This document shows positions 16,012 to 24,900 of a stretch of DNA of 64,000 nucleotides, piece after piece (within the stretch, counting starts at the first letter, position 1; each line of letters starts with the position of its first letter). The notes beneath the pieces were generated by a model that saw nothing but the letters and a program-made list of their open reading frames with translations, was not told the origin of the DNA and ran no database searches. The position numbers and the translations under genes are program-made. The DNA is from an uncultured Dokdonia sp. Its GTDB lineage: Bacteria; Bacteroidota; Bacteroidia; Flavobacteriales; Flavobacteriaceae. Where the stretch lies: assembly GCF_947496725.1 (NCBI RefSeq), contig NZ_CANMDS010000005.1, positions 186,001 through 250,000 on the forward strand, given 5' to 3'.

Positions 16012-17127
16012 ATGGAGTTTAGTTTTTGGGAGCAAGAAACGTGGTTTACTAATGTAGATTATACCGTAGTAGGAAGCGGTATTGTAGGGCTTACGTGTGC
16101 TTTACGCTTACGCGAAAGGTTTCCGAAAGCAAAGATACTCGTGTTAGAAAGAGGAATACTTCCTAATGGTGCAAGTACAAAAAATGCGGGTTTTGCCTGT
16201 TTTGGTAGTATTTCAGAAATACTAGATGATCTAAAATCACACTCAGAAGATGAAGTTGTAGCTCTTGTAAAAAAAAGAATAGAAGGCCTCACAAAACTGC
16301 GAGCGTTGCTTATTGATAAGAGTATCGACTATCAAGAAAACGGAGGCTATGAGCTATTTTTAAAGAAGGATAACAGTCTCTATAAGCAATGTGTTGAAGC
16401 CATACCTACCATAAATAAATTGCTATTTCCTATTTTCAAAAAGGAAGTATATAGCTTAAAACCAAATGACCTGCAATGTGATGGAATCTATGATCAAGTA
16501 ATCTTTAATAATTGTGAGGGGCAAATAGATACTGGGCGTATGATGCAATCACTTTTGCAACTCGCTCAGTCTAAGGGAATCTTGATTTTGAATAATACAA
16601 GCGTAATTTCTTATGCCGAAAATGCTAGTGAAGTAACCGTTTTCACTAGCTCTGTACAGTTCAAAACAAAAAAGCTCCTCATTGCTACAAATGGCTTTGC
16701 AAAAAAGCTAGGTCTTACTCAAGTAAAACCTGCACGAGCACAGGTTTTGATAACTAATAAAATACCTGATTTGCATCTTAAAGGGACCTTTCATCTTGAT
16801 AGAGGGTATTACTATTTTAGAAATATAAATGGAAGGATACTTTTAGGCGGTGGCCGTAACCTCGATTTTAAAGGAGAGGAAACCACTGTAATCGCACAAA
16901 CAGAAGTCATACAGCAAGAGCTAGAACGCTTACTTAAAGAAGTTATACTGCCACATACAAAGTTTGAAATAGCACATAGGTGGAGTGGCATTATGGGGGT
17001 AGGTAGCCAGAAACAGCCTTTACTTAAAAAAATATCAGACCACACGTATTGTGGGGTTCGGCTAGGAGGTATGGGTGTTGCCATAGGTGCAACTGTGGGA
17101 GAAGACTTGGCAAATCTTATTCCGTAG
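16012..17127 (+). CDS. FAD-dependent oxidoreductase, D-amino-acid oxidase (DAO) family
   Basis: The 371 residues open with the dinucleotide-binding VVGSGIVGLTCALRLRERF and a downstream VLERG acidic strand end, so FAD is bound at the N-terminus. ASTKNAGFACFGS is the usual second FAD contact of the DAO/glycine oxidase group. A C-terminal HRWSGIMGVGSQKQP and GVRLGGMGVAIGATVGE complete the fold. The family oxidises amines or amino acids. No signal peptide is seen, so it is probably cytoplasmic. It is followed by the GreA-like gene 44 bases downstream. The substrate is unknown. A poorly matching relative of the palindrome lies at 16104-16120. Confidence 0.88.
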   Translation: MEFSFWEQETWFTNVDYTVVGSGIVGLTCALRLRERFPKAKILVLERGILPNGASTKNAGFACFGSISEILDDLKSHSEDEVVALVKKRIEGLTKLRALLIDKSIDYQENGGYELFLKKDNSLYKQCVEAIPTINKLLFPIFKKEVYSLKPNDLQCDGIYDQVIFNNCEGQIDTGRMMQSLLQLAQSKGILILNNTSVISYAENASEVTVFTSSVQFKTKKLLIATNGFAKKLGLTQVKPARAQVLITNKIPDLHLKGTFHLDRGYYYFRNINGRILLGGGRNLDFKGEETTVIAQTEVIQQELERLLKEVILPHTKFEIAHRWSGIMGVGSQKQPLLKKISDHTYCGVRLGGMGVAIGATVGEDLANLIP

Positions 17128-17171
17128 TGTAGGTTTATAATAGACTATTTTTACAGACCGTAATATCACTT

Positions 17172-17630
17172 ATGACCCATCCTGAAATAAAAGAAGAACT
17201 TCTCAAAGCTTGTAAAGAGCATCTTATGCAACGCAGAGATGTGGTGCAGCAAATTCTAGATAATGTAGCAACTTCATTAAGAGAGGAGACTAAGAGTACA
17301 GCTGGAGATAAACACGAGACCGGCAGAGCGATGTTGCAATTAGAACGTGAGAATGCCGGCAAGCAACTGGCAGCTATAGAAAAACTAGAACAAACCTTTC
17401 TTAGAATAAAGCTTGATCTTTCAGAAGGTCCAGTGCACTTGGGTAGCGTTGTCGTTACCCCACAGGCATCCTATTTTATTTCTATTCCTGTAGGAGCTAT
17501 AAAAGTAGATGGTCGCACTTTTTATGCAATAGGTATAGGCTCACCTATAGGTCAATTACTAATGGGTAAACGAGAAGGTGATGAAGTACGCTTTCGCGAA
17601 AGCGTAATAAAGATCACTACAATTTATTAG
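17172..17630 (+). CDS. GreA/GreB C-terminal-like protein
   Basis: The 152 residues have an N-terminal helical half (about 1-75, including EELLKACKEHLMQRRDVVQQ) and a C-terminal half with VHLGSVVVTPQASYFISI and IGSPIGQLLMGKREGDEV. That ending closely resembles the FKBP-like C-terminal domain of GreA (SPLGKALLGK). Many flavobacterial genomes label this family 3-oxoacyl-ACP synthase, which the sequence does not support. It may bind RNA polymerase like Gre/Rnk factors, but the N-terminal coiled coil is short. Palindrome copy 7 encodes RFRESV at the very C-terminal end. The stop abuts the stop of the convergent ABC gene with no gap. Confidence 0.78.
   Translation: MTHPEIKEELLKACKEHLMQRRDVVQQILDNVATSLREETKSTAGDKHETGRAMLQLERENAGKQLAAIEKLEQTFLRIKLDLSEGPVHLGSVVVTPQASYFISIPVGAIKVDGRTFYAIGIGSPIGQLLMGKREGDEVRFRESVIKITTIY
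17588..17605. repeat. Iterated palindrome copy 7 (3' end of the GreA-like gene)
   Basis: Perfect 18-bp palindrome ACGCTTTCGCGAAAGCGT, 25 bp before the stop codon. It encodes RFRESV. Confidence 0.97.
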
Positions 17631-18572
17631 TTACTTGAGATTAATGTATGTAGTGTCTCCTTTTACAAGGTTGCTTTCAGAATTAAAAAGTATAGATTGC
17701 CCGTCACACAAAGCTTCTATCAAATAATGAGTTCCCATAAAATAACTTCTGGTAATCTCAACCTTTATGCCCTCTGGAGAGATTGTGAGCTGGTGTGGGT
17801 AGCGCAGTAGCTGCTCATCTTTTTGTGCATCTGGAAAAAACCATTGCTTAGGTAGCTTATTAAGATCTCCAAAAAGGGAGCCTACGTAATAGGAAGGAGG
17901 GTTGTCATATAGCCTTTGAGTTTGCTCGTGAGCGATTATAGTTCCATCTCGCATAACAATAGTCTTGTCCATATATGATAAAACATCTGTGCTGTCGTGT
18001 GTAGCAACTAGGCAGGTGATGTTTTGCTTTTTTAGGTATGCAAAGAGACGTCTGCGCAGCTTGTTTTTTCTAAAGTTATCAATGTGGGAGAATGGCTCAT
18101 CTAGTAATAGGAGTTCTGGTTCTTTCGCTAGTGTTTGTGCTAGTGCTACCCGTTGTTTTTGTCCGCCAGAGAGCGTTTTTACGTGAGCAGATGCAAAGGG
18201 AGTCATTTCTACCACTTCTAGTAATTCTTCGGTTCTGGCCTGGCTAGCTTCTGGCTCTAGTCTGCTTAAATATTTATGAATATTTTCTGTCACAGATGTA
18301 TAAGGCATTAGGTCAAAATCTTGCGAAAGATATTTGATATATGGCATCCCTGGAATAAGATTTTCTTCGGGACCAGTGACCTTTTTATTATCAAAAGTTA
18401 TAGAGCCTTGGTCTAAATCATAAAGACCGTAAATCATTTGTAATAGAGTGGTCTTGCCACAACCACTCTCGCCTATGATAGCTGCGTGTGTTCCTTTTTC
18501 AATTTGAAGTTGTATAGGTCCCACATTAAAGCGTTCAGAAATAGAGAATAAGACATCTGTAAGTATAAGCAT
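17631..18572 (-). CDS. ABC transporter ATP-binding protein
   Basis: The preferred start is ATG 18570-18572 (MLILTDVLFSISERF), giving 313 residues; the frame is open for eight more codons. Walker A is GESGCGKTT, the Q-loop follows IKYLSQDF, the signature is LSGGQKQRVALAQ, Walker B is LLLLDEP and the H-loop is VATHDSTD. The C-terminal 80 residues form an extra domain (TOBE-like) ending near DTTYINLK. The arrangement resembles PotA/CysA importers, but no permease or binding protein is adjacent, so the transported substrate is unknown. It is convergent with the GreA-like gene and divergent from manA. A TATTTTTG element lies eight bases before the ATG. Confidence 0.87.
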   Translation of the reverse strand: MLILTDVLFSISERFNVGPIQLQIEKGTHAAIIGESGCGKTTLLQMIYGLYDLDQGSITFDNKKVTGPEENLIPGMPYIKYLSQDFDLMPYTSVTENIHKYLSRLEPEASQARTEELLEVVEMTPFASAHVKTLSGGQKQRVALAQTLAKEPELLLLDEPFSHIDNFRKNKLRRRLFAYLKKQNITCLVATHDSTDVLSYMDKTIVMRDGTIIAHEQTQRLYDNPPSYYVGSLFGDLNKLPKQWFFPDAQKDEQLLRYPHQLTISPEGIKVEITRSYFMGTHYLIEALCDGQSILFNSESNLVKGDTTYINLK

Positions 18573-18580
18573 AGCGTTTA

Positions 18581-18588
18581 CAAAAATA
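18581..18588 (-). promoter_or_regulatory. Putative promoter -7 element of the ABC ATPase gene (TATTTTTG)
   Basis: The minus strand reads TATTTTTG (TAnnTTTG), eight bases from the preferred ATG at 18572. This supports that start and implies an extremely short leader. Confidence 0.45.
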
Positions 18589-18639
18589 CAGATCACCGGT
18601 AAGATATAAACGCAGAGAGCGACTTTAGTAAGCTATACG

Positions 18640-18647
18640 TATATTTG
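18640..18647 (+). promoter_or_regulatory. Putative manA promoter -7 element (TATATTTG)
   Basis: TATATTTG matches TAnnTTTG and lies 15 bases before ATG 18663. It rules against the TTG at 18645 as the start, since that codon is inside the element. Confidence 0.5.
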
Positions 18648-18662
18648 CAGTCTTATAATATT

Positions 18663-19634
18663 ATGAATTTATACCCCTTATTTTTTACTCCGCTTTTTAA
18701 ATATCGCCTTTGGGGTGGTACAAAATTACGTACAGTTCTTTATAAAGAATTTGATGGAGATCATATAGGTGAGTCTTGGGAAGTTTCTGGAGTCGCTGGC
18801 AGTGAGACTATTGTTTCAAATGGACCGCTTGCAGGTAAAACCCTTAATGAGTTGATAGCTAGTTATGGCGCAGATTTTCTAGGGGAAACAGTGATTGATA
18901 AATTTGGAAGTCATTTTCCGCTACTCATAAAGTTTTTAGATACAGAAAAGCCACTTTCGGTGCAGGTACATCCTGGAGATGCGATAGCAAAAGCGCGTCA
19001 CGACTCTTATGGTAAAAATGAGATGTGGTACATTATGGATGCAGAGCCAGATGCAGAGATTATAGTGGGCTTTGAGAGTGATACAAAACCAGAAGATTAT
19101 ACTAAGGCAGTTAGTGAGGGTTCTTTAATCGATTTACTTCACAAGGAAAATGTTTCTAAAGGTGATATTATTCATATTCCTGCAGGACGAATACACGCAA
19201 TAGGAGCTGGTATTATGCTAGCCGAAATACAGCAAACCTCAGATGTGACATACAGAGTGTATGATTATGATAGGGTGGATGTAAAGACTGGTAAGAAACG
19301 AGACCTACATACAGAGCAGGCTACAGATGTGCTAGATTATAATGGGTGTGAATATTACAAGACTCCTTATAAGGCTGAGCTTAATACTTCTGTTCCAGTT
19401 ATAGAAGATCATTACTTTACGACAGCTGTGTTAGATCTAGAAGGTAAATCACTTAGAGATTATAGTCATCAAGATTCTTTTACCATACTAATGTGTGTGG
19501 CAGGAAGTACTTCTTTTATGTATGATAATAAGACCTATGATTTTAAGCAAGGTCAGACAGTTGTGCTTCCAGCTAAGGTTGATACTGTACAATTTATAAG
19601 TGACCGCGCTACTATTCTTGAAGTAACTGTATAG
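18663..19634 (+). CDS. manA: Mannose-6-phosphate isomerase, class I
   Basis: Zinc enzyme interconverting mannose 6-phosphate and fructose 6-phosphate, supplying GDP-mannose precursors for glycans. With the ATG at 18663 it has 323 residues, typical of the short Bacillus-type ManA. LYPLFFTPLFKYRLWGGTKL opens the cupin. SVQVHPGD and KNEMWYIM supply zinc ligands, IPAGRIHAIGAGI the later His, and AEIQQTSDVTYRVYDYDR is a strong family motif. Nearby glycosyltransferases, including mannosyltransferase-like ones, fit a role in surface glycan supply. It is transcribed alone from a TATATTTG-type promoter. Confidence 0.94.
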   Translation: MNLYPLFFTPLFKYRLWGGTKLRTVLYKEFDGDHIGESWEVSGVAGSETIVSNGPLAGKTLNELIASYGADFLGETVIDKFGSHFPLLIKFLDTEKPLSVQVHPGDAIAKARHDSYGKNEMWYIMDAEPDAEIIVGFESDTKPEDYTKAVSEGSLIDLLHKENVSKGDIIHIPAGRIHAIGAGIMLAEIQQTSDVTYRVYDYDRVDVKTGKKRDLHTEQATDVLDYNGCEYYKTPYKAELNTSVPVIEDHYFTTAVLDLEGKSLRDYSHQDSFTILMCVAGSTSFMYDNKTYDFKQGQTVVLPAKVDTVQFISDRATILEVTV

Positions 19635-19687
19635 CTCACTAATAGTTAAAGAAAAGTGAAATACAGTATTGGGAGGTTGTGACCAGC

Positions 19688-19695
19688 TATTTTTG
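19688..19695 (+). promoter_or_regulatory. Putative promoter -7 element of the metallophosphoesterase gene (TATTTTTG)
   Basis: TATTTTTG matches TAnnTTTG and ends 16 bases before the GTG start at 19712, which supports that start. Confidence 0.42.
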
Positions 19696-19711
19696 TTAAA
19701 ATTCTTTATTT

Positions 19712-20938
19712 GTGCTTAGACTCATATTTTTTATTGCCTTTATTATAGCCCTAGATATTTATGCTTACCAAGCATTCAGATTCCTAGTAAAAGGAAGATG
19801 GGGTACGATACTATACTTTCTTATTACCTTATTTATAATAGGAGGGATGATTTATCAATTCTCTACAGGAGGTAGGCGCAATATGAGTCCACTTACACAG
19901 TTCTTTATTGTCTCTTTTGTGATTTTGATAGTTTGTAAGTTGGTCATTATCGCGACAATGTTTGGTGAGGATATATTCAGGCTTGTAAAGGGAGGCGTCA
20001 ATAAACTTACTGGAAACACACAGGGCGGTGCAATTCCATCCAGACGTAAGTTTGTAAGCCAGATTGCACTTGGTCTAGCAGCGATACCTTTTGCATCTAT
20101 TCTATATGGTGTTATTAAGGGGCGTTATAACTTTAAGGTACTTAAGTATACACTCAGTTTTGATGATTTACCTGAAGCGTTTGATGGATATAAGATTACT
20201 CAAATAAGTGACGTGCACAGTGGTAGTTTTGATAATGCCGAAAAGCTAGACTACGCTATAGATTTAATAAACGAGCAGGCAAGTGATGCCATATTATTTA
20301 CTGGAGATATGGTAAATAATGAGGCCGCAGAAATGGAACCTTGGAAAGAGACTTTTGCAAGGCTAAAGGCACGTGACGGTAAGTTTTCTGTTTTAGGAAA
20401 TCACGACTATGGTGATTACATAGACTGGCCTACGCCAGAAGCTAAGATTGCAAATCTTGATAGACTTAAAGAAATTCAAAAAGAGATGGAGTTTAAGCTT
20501 CTCCTTAATGAGCATCATTATATTGAAAAAGATGGGCAACGTCTCGCTATAGTAGGTGTAGAAAACTGGGGTGAAGGCGGATTTAAAAAAGCTGGAGATC
20601 TTAATAAAGCAATCTCTGGTCTCGCTCAAGATGACTTTAAAATATTGATGAGTCACGACCCATCACACTGGGAGTATGAGGTAAAAGATCACCCAGAACA
20701 TTTTCACCTTACATTGAGCGGTCATACTCACGGTATGCAGTTTGGTATAGAGATACCAGGTTGGTTTAAGTGGAGCCCTGTAAAGTGGCGTTACAAGTAC
20801 TGGGCAGGTATTTATGAAGATGCAAAACAGTATATAAATGTAAACCGAGGATTTGGGTATCTAGCCTTTCCGGGTAGGGTAGGAATCTGGCCAGAGATAA
20901 CTGTTATAGAGTTGAAAAAAAGTGGTAAAAACGCATAG
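19712..20938 (+). CDS. Membrane-anchored calcineurin-like metallophosphoesterase (YkuE-like)
   Basis: The 408 residues start with GTG 19712. Three N-terminal hydrophobic segments (about 1-22, 32-52 and 66-90) precede a linker with SRRKFVSQIALGLAAIPF at about 110-127, which resembles a twin-arginine or fourth membrane segment. The catalytic domain has the complete metal-binding set: ISDVHSG, FTGDMVNN, LGNHDYG, MSHDPSHW and LSGHTHGMQ. The related YkuE and LpxH-type enzymes cleave phosphate esters or lipid-linked pyrophosphates. A periplasmic-face active site is inferred from the RR segment and helix count. The gene stands alone ahead of the thioredoxin-like gene. The substrate is unknown. Confidence 0.9.
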   Translation: MLRLIFFIAFIIALDIYAYQAFRFLVKGRWGTILYFLITLFIIGGMIYQFSTGGRRNMSPLTQFFIVSFVILIVCKLVIIATMFGEDIFRLVKGGVNKLTGNTQGGAIPSRRKFVSQIALGLAAIPFASILYGVIKGRYNFKVLKYTLSFDDLPEAFDGYKITQISDVHSGSFDNAEKLDYAIDLINEQASDAILFTGDMVNNEAAEMEPWKETFARLKARDGKFSVLGNHDYGDYIDWPTPEAKIANLDRLKEIQKEMEFKLLLNEHHYIEKDGQRLAIVGVENWGEGGFKKAGDLNKAISGLAQDDFKILMSHDPSHWEYEVKDHPEHFHLTLSGHTHGMQFGIEIPGWFKWSPVKWRYKYWAGIYEDAKQYINVNRGFGYLAFPGRVGIWPEITVIELKKSGKNA

Positions 20939-21002
20939 TAAGGAGAATATACTATCTTTACGAAGCTTGAAACGCCTGATTGTTTAATTAAAATTGTAGG
21001 GT

Positions 21003-21302
21003 ATGTCAAAATTTGGTGAACTTATTGATCTTAATATTCCGGTTCTTTTAGACTTCTACACAGAGTGGAATGAAGACTCTGTCTCAATGCATCCCATACT
21101 AAGAGATGTTGCTGCGGCAGTAGGAGATAAGGGTAAAGTCATAAAAATAGATGTAGATAAGAACAATGAACTAGCAGATGCGCTACGCATCAAAAGCTTG
21201 CCTACGCTCATTATCTATAAAAACGGCGAGATGATATGGCGCCAGAGTGGTGAGCTAGATGCAAATACCATTATAGGTATTATGCAAGAGTATGCCTCTT
21301 AG
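21003..21302 (+). CDS. Thioredoxin-fold protein without the CXXC active site
   Basis: The 99 residues have the thioredoxin pattern: VLLDFYTEW strand, then a helix, then VIKIDVDKNNELADALRIKSLPTLIIYKNG with the cis-Pro loop. The active site that should read WCGPC reads W22-N-E-D-S26, so both redox cysteines are absent and no other Cys occurs. It cannot act as a classical dithiol oxidoreductase. It may be a structural, chaperone-like or binding protein. The gene sits between the metallophosphoesterase and the convergent deacetylase gene, with one base between the two stop codons. Confidence 0.88.
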   Translation: MSKFGELIDLNIPVLLDFYTEWNEDSVSMHPILRDVAAAVGDKGKVIKIDVDKNNELADALRIKSLPTLIIYKNGEMIWRQSGELDANTIIGIMQEYAS

Positions 21303-21303
21303 A

Positions 21304-21969
21304 TTATTCTAACCTTCCAAAAGTAAAGCCCGCTTTTTCAAAATACGCTATAGCGCGCGGTAGTGCATATTTCATATTTTCAAAGGCTTTTACACTGTCG
21401 TGAAAAACGATAATATCTCCATTTTTTGCCTTCTTAATTACATTATCAAGACATTGTTCTGGAGAAGTATGCGCATCCCAGTCAAAGGCAATCACGCGAT
21501 ACATTATAATTGTATAACCAAGTTTTATTAAGGCCTTAGCTTGCTTGCGTTTTATCTTTCCGTAGGGAGGTCTAAAGAGTGGCGCAGTAGGAGTGTTTAT
21601 TGTCTTAGGTAAATGAGTCGATATTTCCTCTTCGGCGAGCCTAACATTATCTATATATGCGTCTGTGCTTGTTTTCCAACCATTCAAGTGATGCTGGGTG
21701 TGGTTTCCTATGGAGTGACCGCTTTGGTATATGCGTTTAAAAACCTCTGGATGCTTACGTACATTATCAGCTATACAGAAAAAGGTAGCAGGAATGGGGT
21801 TTTTACGCTTTCGCGAAAGCGTATCTAAAACAAACTCTGTCACCTCCGGTACTGGGCCATCGTCAAAAGTGAGATAGACCGTTTTCTTACTAGTCTTTTT
21901 GTCCCAAACATACCATTGTGGATATAACCACTTAAGGAATGCTGGGACTCTGGACAGTTTTAAGTACAC
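21304..21969 (-). CDS. Polysaccharide deacetylase (NodB domain, CE4)
   Basis: The 221 residues start at GTG 21967-21969. NodB motifs are YLTFDDGPVPEVTEF (motif 1, catalytic and metal Asp), SIGNHTQHH (motif 2, HxxxH) and RPPYGKIKRKQ (motif 3), with IIVFHDS near the end. CE4 enzymes remove N- or O-acetyl groups from peptidoglycan or other glycans. A short hydrophobic N-terminus (LKLSRVPAFLKWLYP) is not a clear signal peptide. The gene lies 12 bases after the DUF2723 gene, in the same operon. Palindrome copy 8 encodes TLSRKRK in the loop after motif 1. Confidence 0.9.
   Translation of the reverse strand: MYLKLSRVPAFLKWLYPQWYVWDKKTSKKTVYLTFDDGPVPEVTEFVLDTLSRKRKNPIPATFFCIADNVRKHPEVFKRIYQSGHSIGNHTQHHLNGWKTSTDAYIDNVRLAEEEISTHLPKTINTPTAPLFRPPYGKIKRKQAKALIKLGYTIIMYRVIAFDWDAHTSPEQCLDNVIKKAKNGDIIVFHDSVKAFENMKYALPRAIAYFEKAGFTFGRLE
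21805..21822. repeat. Iterated palindrome copy 8 (inside the deacetylase gene)
   Basis: Perfect 18-bp palindrome ACGCTTTCGCGAAAGCGT, encoding TLSRKR on the minus strand. Confidence 0.97.
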
Positions 21970-21981
21970 GTGCTAATATAT

Positions 21982-24900
21982 CTACTCCTCGATAATTGAG
22001 TCTGCATTAATCGCACCGCCTGTTGCTGGTACAGTTTCTAATGGTACTTCTACAGCACCATTTTCTGGCTCCTCATCATCTCCTAGTAGGTAGGGGAATG
22101 AGCGCATATAGTTGTCATAAATTTGAGCCTCTTTTTCAAAGAGTTCTCTATCATCATTTATGATAAGTAGGTCTACAAGGCTTCTATACTTCTCAATGTT
22201 TGTAAGTATCTCTTCATAGTACTTGTATTGTAGCTCTGCATCTAGCGCGCTAAAGTATTTGAGTTGTTCTTGGTACTTTGCAGCTACTTCTTGCCATATG
22301 GCTTGAGCGCGCTGCTTTTCTCCTATCTCATAATAGCCAGTGATGTATGGTTCAACTAGTGTGTAGAATTCAAAGATGTCTACTGGCATTTTTTCCATCG
22401 CGAGATCCATAACCTCTTTAGCCTTTTCTGGCTTATTTTCGGCTAGTAATTGCTCTACTAGACGTGCCATATTACCTCTGTAGGTAATTGCGTTTGTGCG
22501 CGTCTCACGATCGTGATAAATGTCTGGACTACCGCTATTACCCCAGTACCATTTCTTTACAATATCATACATCTTATCTGCATCTACGCGACCCATATCA
22601 TACGGGTTACGAGGGTCTATAGGTGTGCGTATAGGGATGAGCTTGTAGGTAACACCATCTAGCTGCAGGTAATCCTTCATCCATAAGTAATCATCATCAC
22701 CAAAGCTTCCGCCCGTAAAGTAGATAGGACGCTCCCAGTTGTTACTTGCTATAATATCTAGCATAAGCAATCTGTTTTTATAAAGCACATTGCCACTTAA
22801 CTCGATGTCTATGTATGGTACAATCTCATCTGCATCATCTATAGGGACAATCTTGTTTTTAAGTACAGACTCTTTATCTACTGGGATTCTTACTTTCTTG
22901 CTAGGGAAGGTATTAAAGAACTGCCCTTTTGCATACTCAACCTTAGTCCTTGGGTCATCACTTGCGATAAAGTTCATCCATTGTGCGATTGGGATAATGG
23001 AGTCTTTAGTCTCTTGATAAAACAGCGCCTCTCTATTATCTGCCGCATACTTGTCGTGAGTGAGGGTGCTAGGCACCGGTGGACTTTTGTATGCAGCGCG
23101 CTTCATCTGGTCAAAATACCAGTCTGTGTTTATTAAACTTGTATTTACAATACGCACATCTGTACGATAGCCTTCTATCTCTTGTACATACCATAAGGCA
23201 AAGGTGTCATTATCACCTATGGTAAATATGATGGCATTCTCATCTACAGAGTCTAGGTATTTTCTTGCCATTGCTAGCGCTGTCTTTCTGCCAGAACGAT
23301 CGTGGTCATTCCAGTTTTGAGATGCTAGAAGTACAGGTGCAGCTAGTAAACATACTACAGCCACAATAGGCATTGCTGTTTTAGGTTTTATAAAATCTTT
23401 TACAATATCAAAGAGGGCATAAACGCCAAAACCTATCCACATTGCAAACACATAAAAGGAACCTACAAGCGCATAGTCGCGCTCACGAGGTTCAAAAGCA
23501 CGCTCGTTGAGATATACTTTTAAGGCAAGACCTGTAAACAAGAAAAACACGAGTAACACTGCAAAGCGTTTCCAGTCTTTAGTTGCGTGAAAGAGTAGAC
23601 CTAGTAATCCTAATAATAATGGTAAGAAGTAGTACGTGTTGCGTGCCTTGTTGTTCTCAACATCAGACGGTAGGTTTTCTTGCGGTCCTAAAAAGATACC
23701 ATCTAGCCAGTCTATACCAGAAATCCAGTTGCCATTAAAGTCATCACCTTTACCTTGTATGTCGTTCTGGCGACCTACAAAGTTCCACATAAAGTAGCGC
23801 CAGTACATATACCCAAACTGGAAGCTGAACATATAGTTCATATTATCACCAAAAGATGGTTTTTCTACATCGAGATATTGACCTATCTGACTTTTTAAGA
23901 AAGCATCGTACCCTTCATAGTTTACCTTGCCATCTCTATAATCTATTTTAAACTGAGTTACGACATCTTGAAGATACTGGCGATCTTCTTCTGGCATACT
24001 AGGGTCATACTTAATGCTAAATTTAAGTGGCCCTGTATACTGCATATAGTTTGCATTATTTTCTGGGCTCCACATTCTTGGTAAAATCGCACTGTGTGCA
24101 TCATCAAGATTTTGCTTTGCATTGCGCCACTGGTTTACAACTACATACTTGCCTAGTTTTTCATCTTTCTCATAAAGTTTTGGCTTATCTAGGTAGGGAG
24201 TATCTGGATCTAATCCAGCATAGTCTGCTGTAAACTGTGGTCCGTAAAAGAGTTTTGTTTCTGGATACTGCTCACGATTATAGTATGAGAGTAGTGATCT
24301 AGCATTAGATGGATTGTTTTCATTTATTGTTGTTCCTGCATTTGCACGTATAGGAAGCATCATCCAGCTTGAGAATCCTATAAAAATGTATAACATACAT
24401 AAGAGCGTAGTATGTATGAGGGGTTTGTTACGCTTTCGCGAAAGCGTTAACCCATAATAAAACAGTCCTACTAAAATTAAACCAGCAATAATAGTCCCGC
24501 TATTAAACGGAAGTCCGATAGAATTTACAAAGAATACTTCTAGGTATCCAAAAAGTGACAGGGTGTACGGTAGTAGTAGTTTAAAAATAAACATCAGTAT
24601 AGCTACCACAATCACTAGGGCGATAAGAAGGTTTTTTGGGGTTACCTTTTCCGTATTTTTAAAAAAGTAAAGAAGACCTATAGCAGGTATGGTAAGTAAT
24701 CCCATAAAGTGTATCCCAAAAGAGAGTCCCACAATAAATGAGATAAGTATGAGCCAGCGGTTACCACGAGGTTTGTGCATATCACGTTCCCATAATAGCC
24801 CAAGATAGAATAGTAATGATAGTACAACTGCAGCAGGTGCATAAACCTCTGCCTCTACAGCATTAAACCAGAAACTATCTGTAAATGCAAATGCAAGTGA

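Noticed and set aside
16104-16120. Possible decayed palindrome in the FAD oxidoreductase gene
   Set aside because: ACGCTTACGCGAAAGGT has three or more differences and is no longer symmetric, so it was not counted, although it lies where a copy might be expected.
17172-17630. 3-oxoacyl-ACP synthase function for the GreA-like gene
   Set aside because: At 152 residues with no thiolase-fold motif or catalytic Cys it cannot be a ketosynthase; its C-terminal half resembles GreA.
18645-18662. TTG start six codons upstream of manA ATG 18663
   Set aside because: It overlaps the putative -7 element TATATTTG, and the family N-terminus starts with MNLYPLFF.
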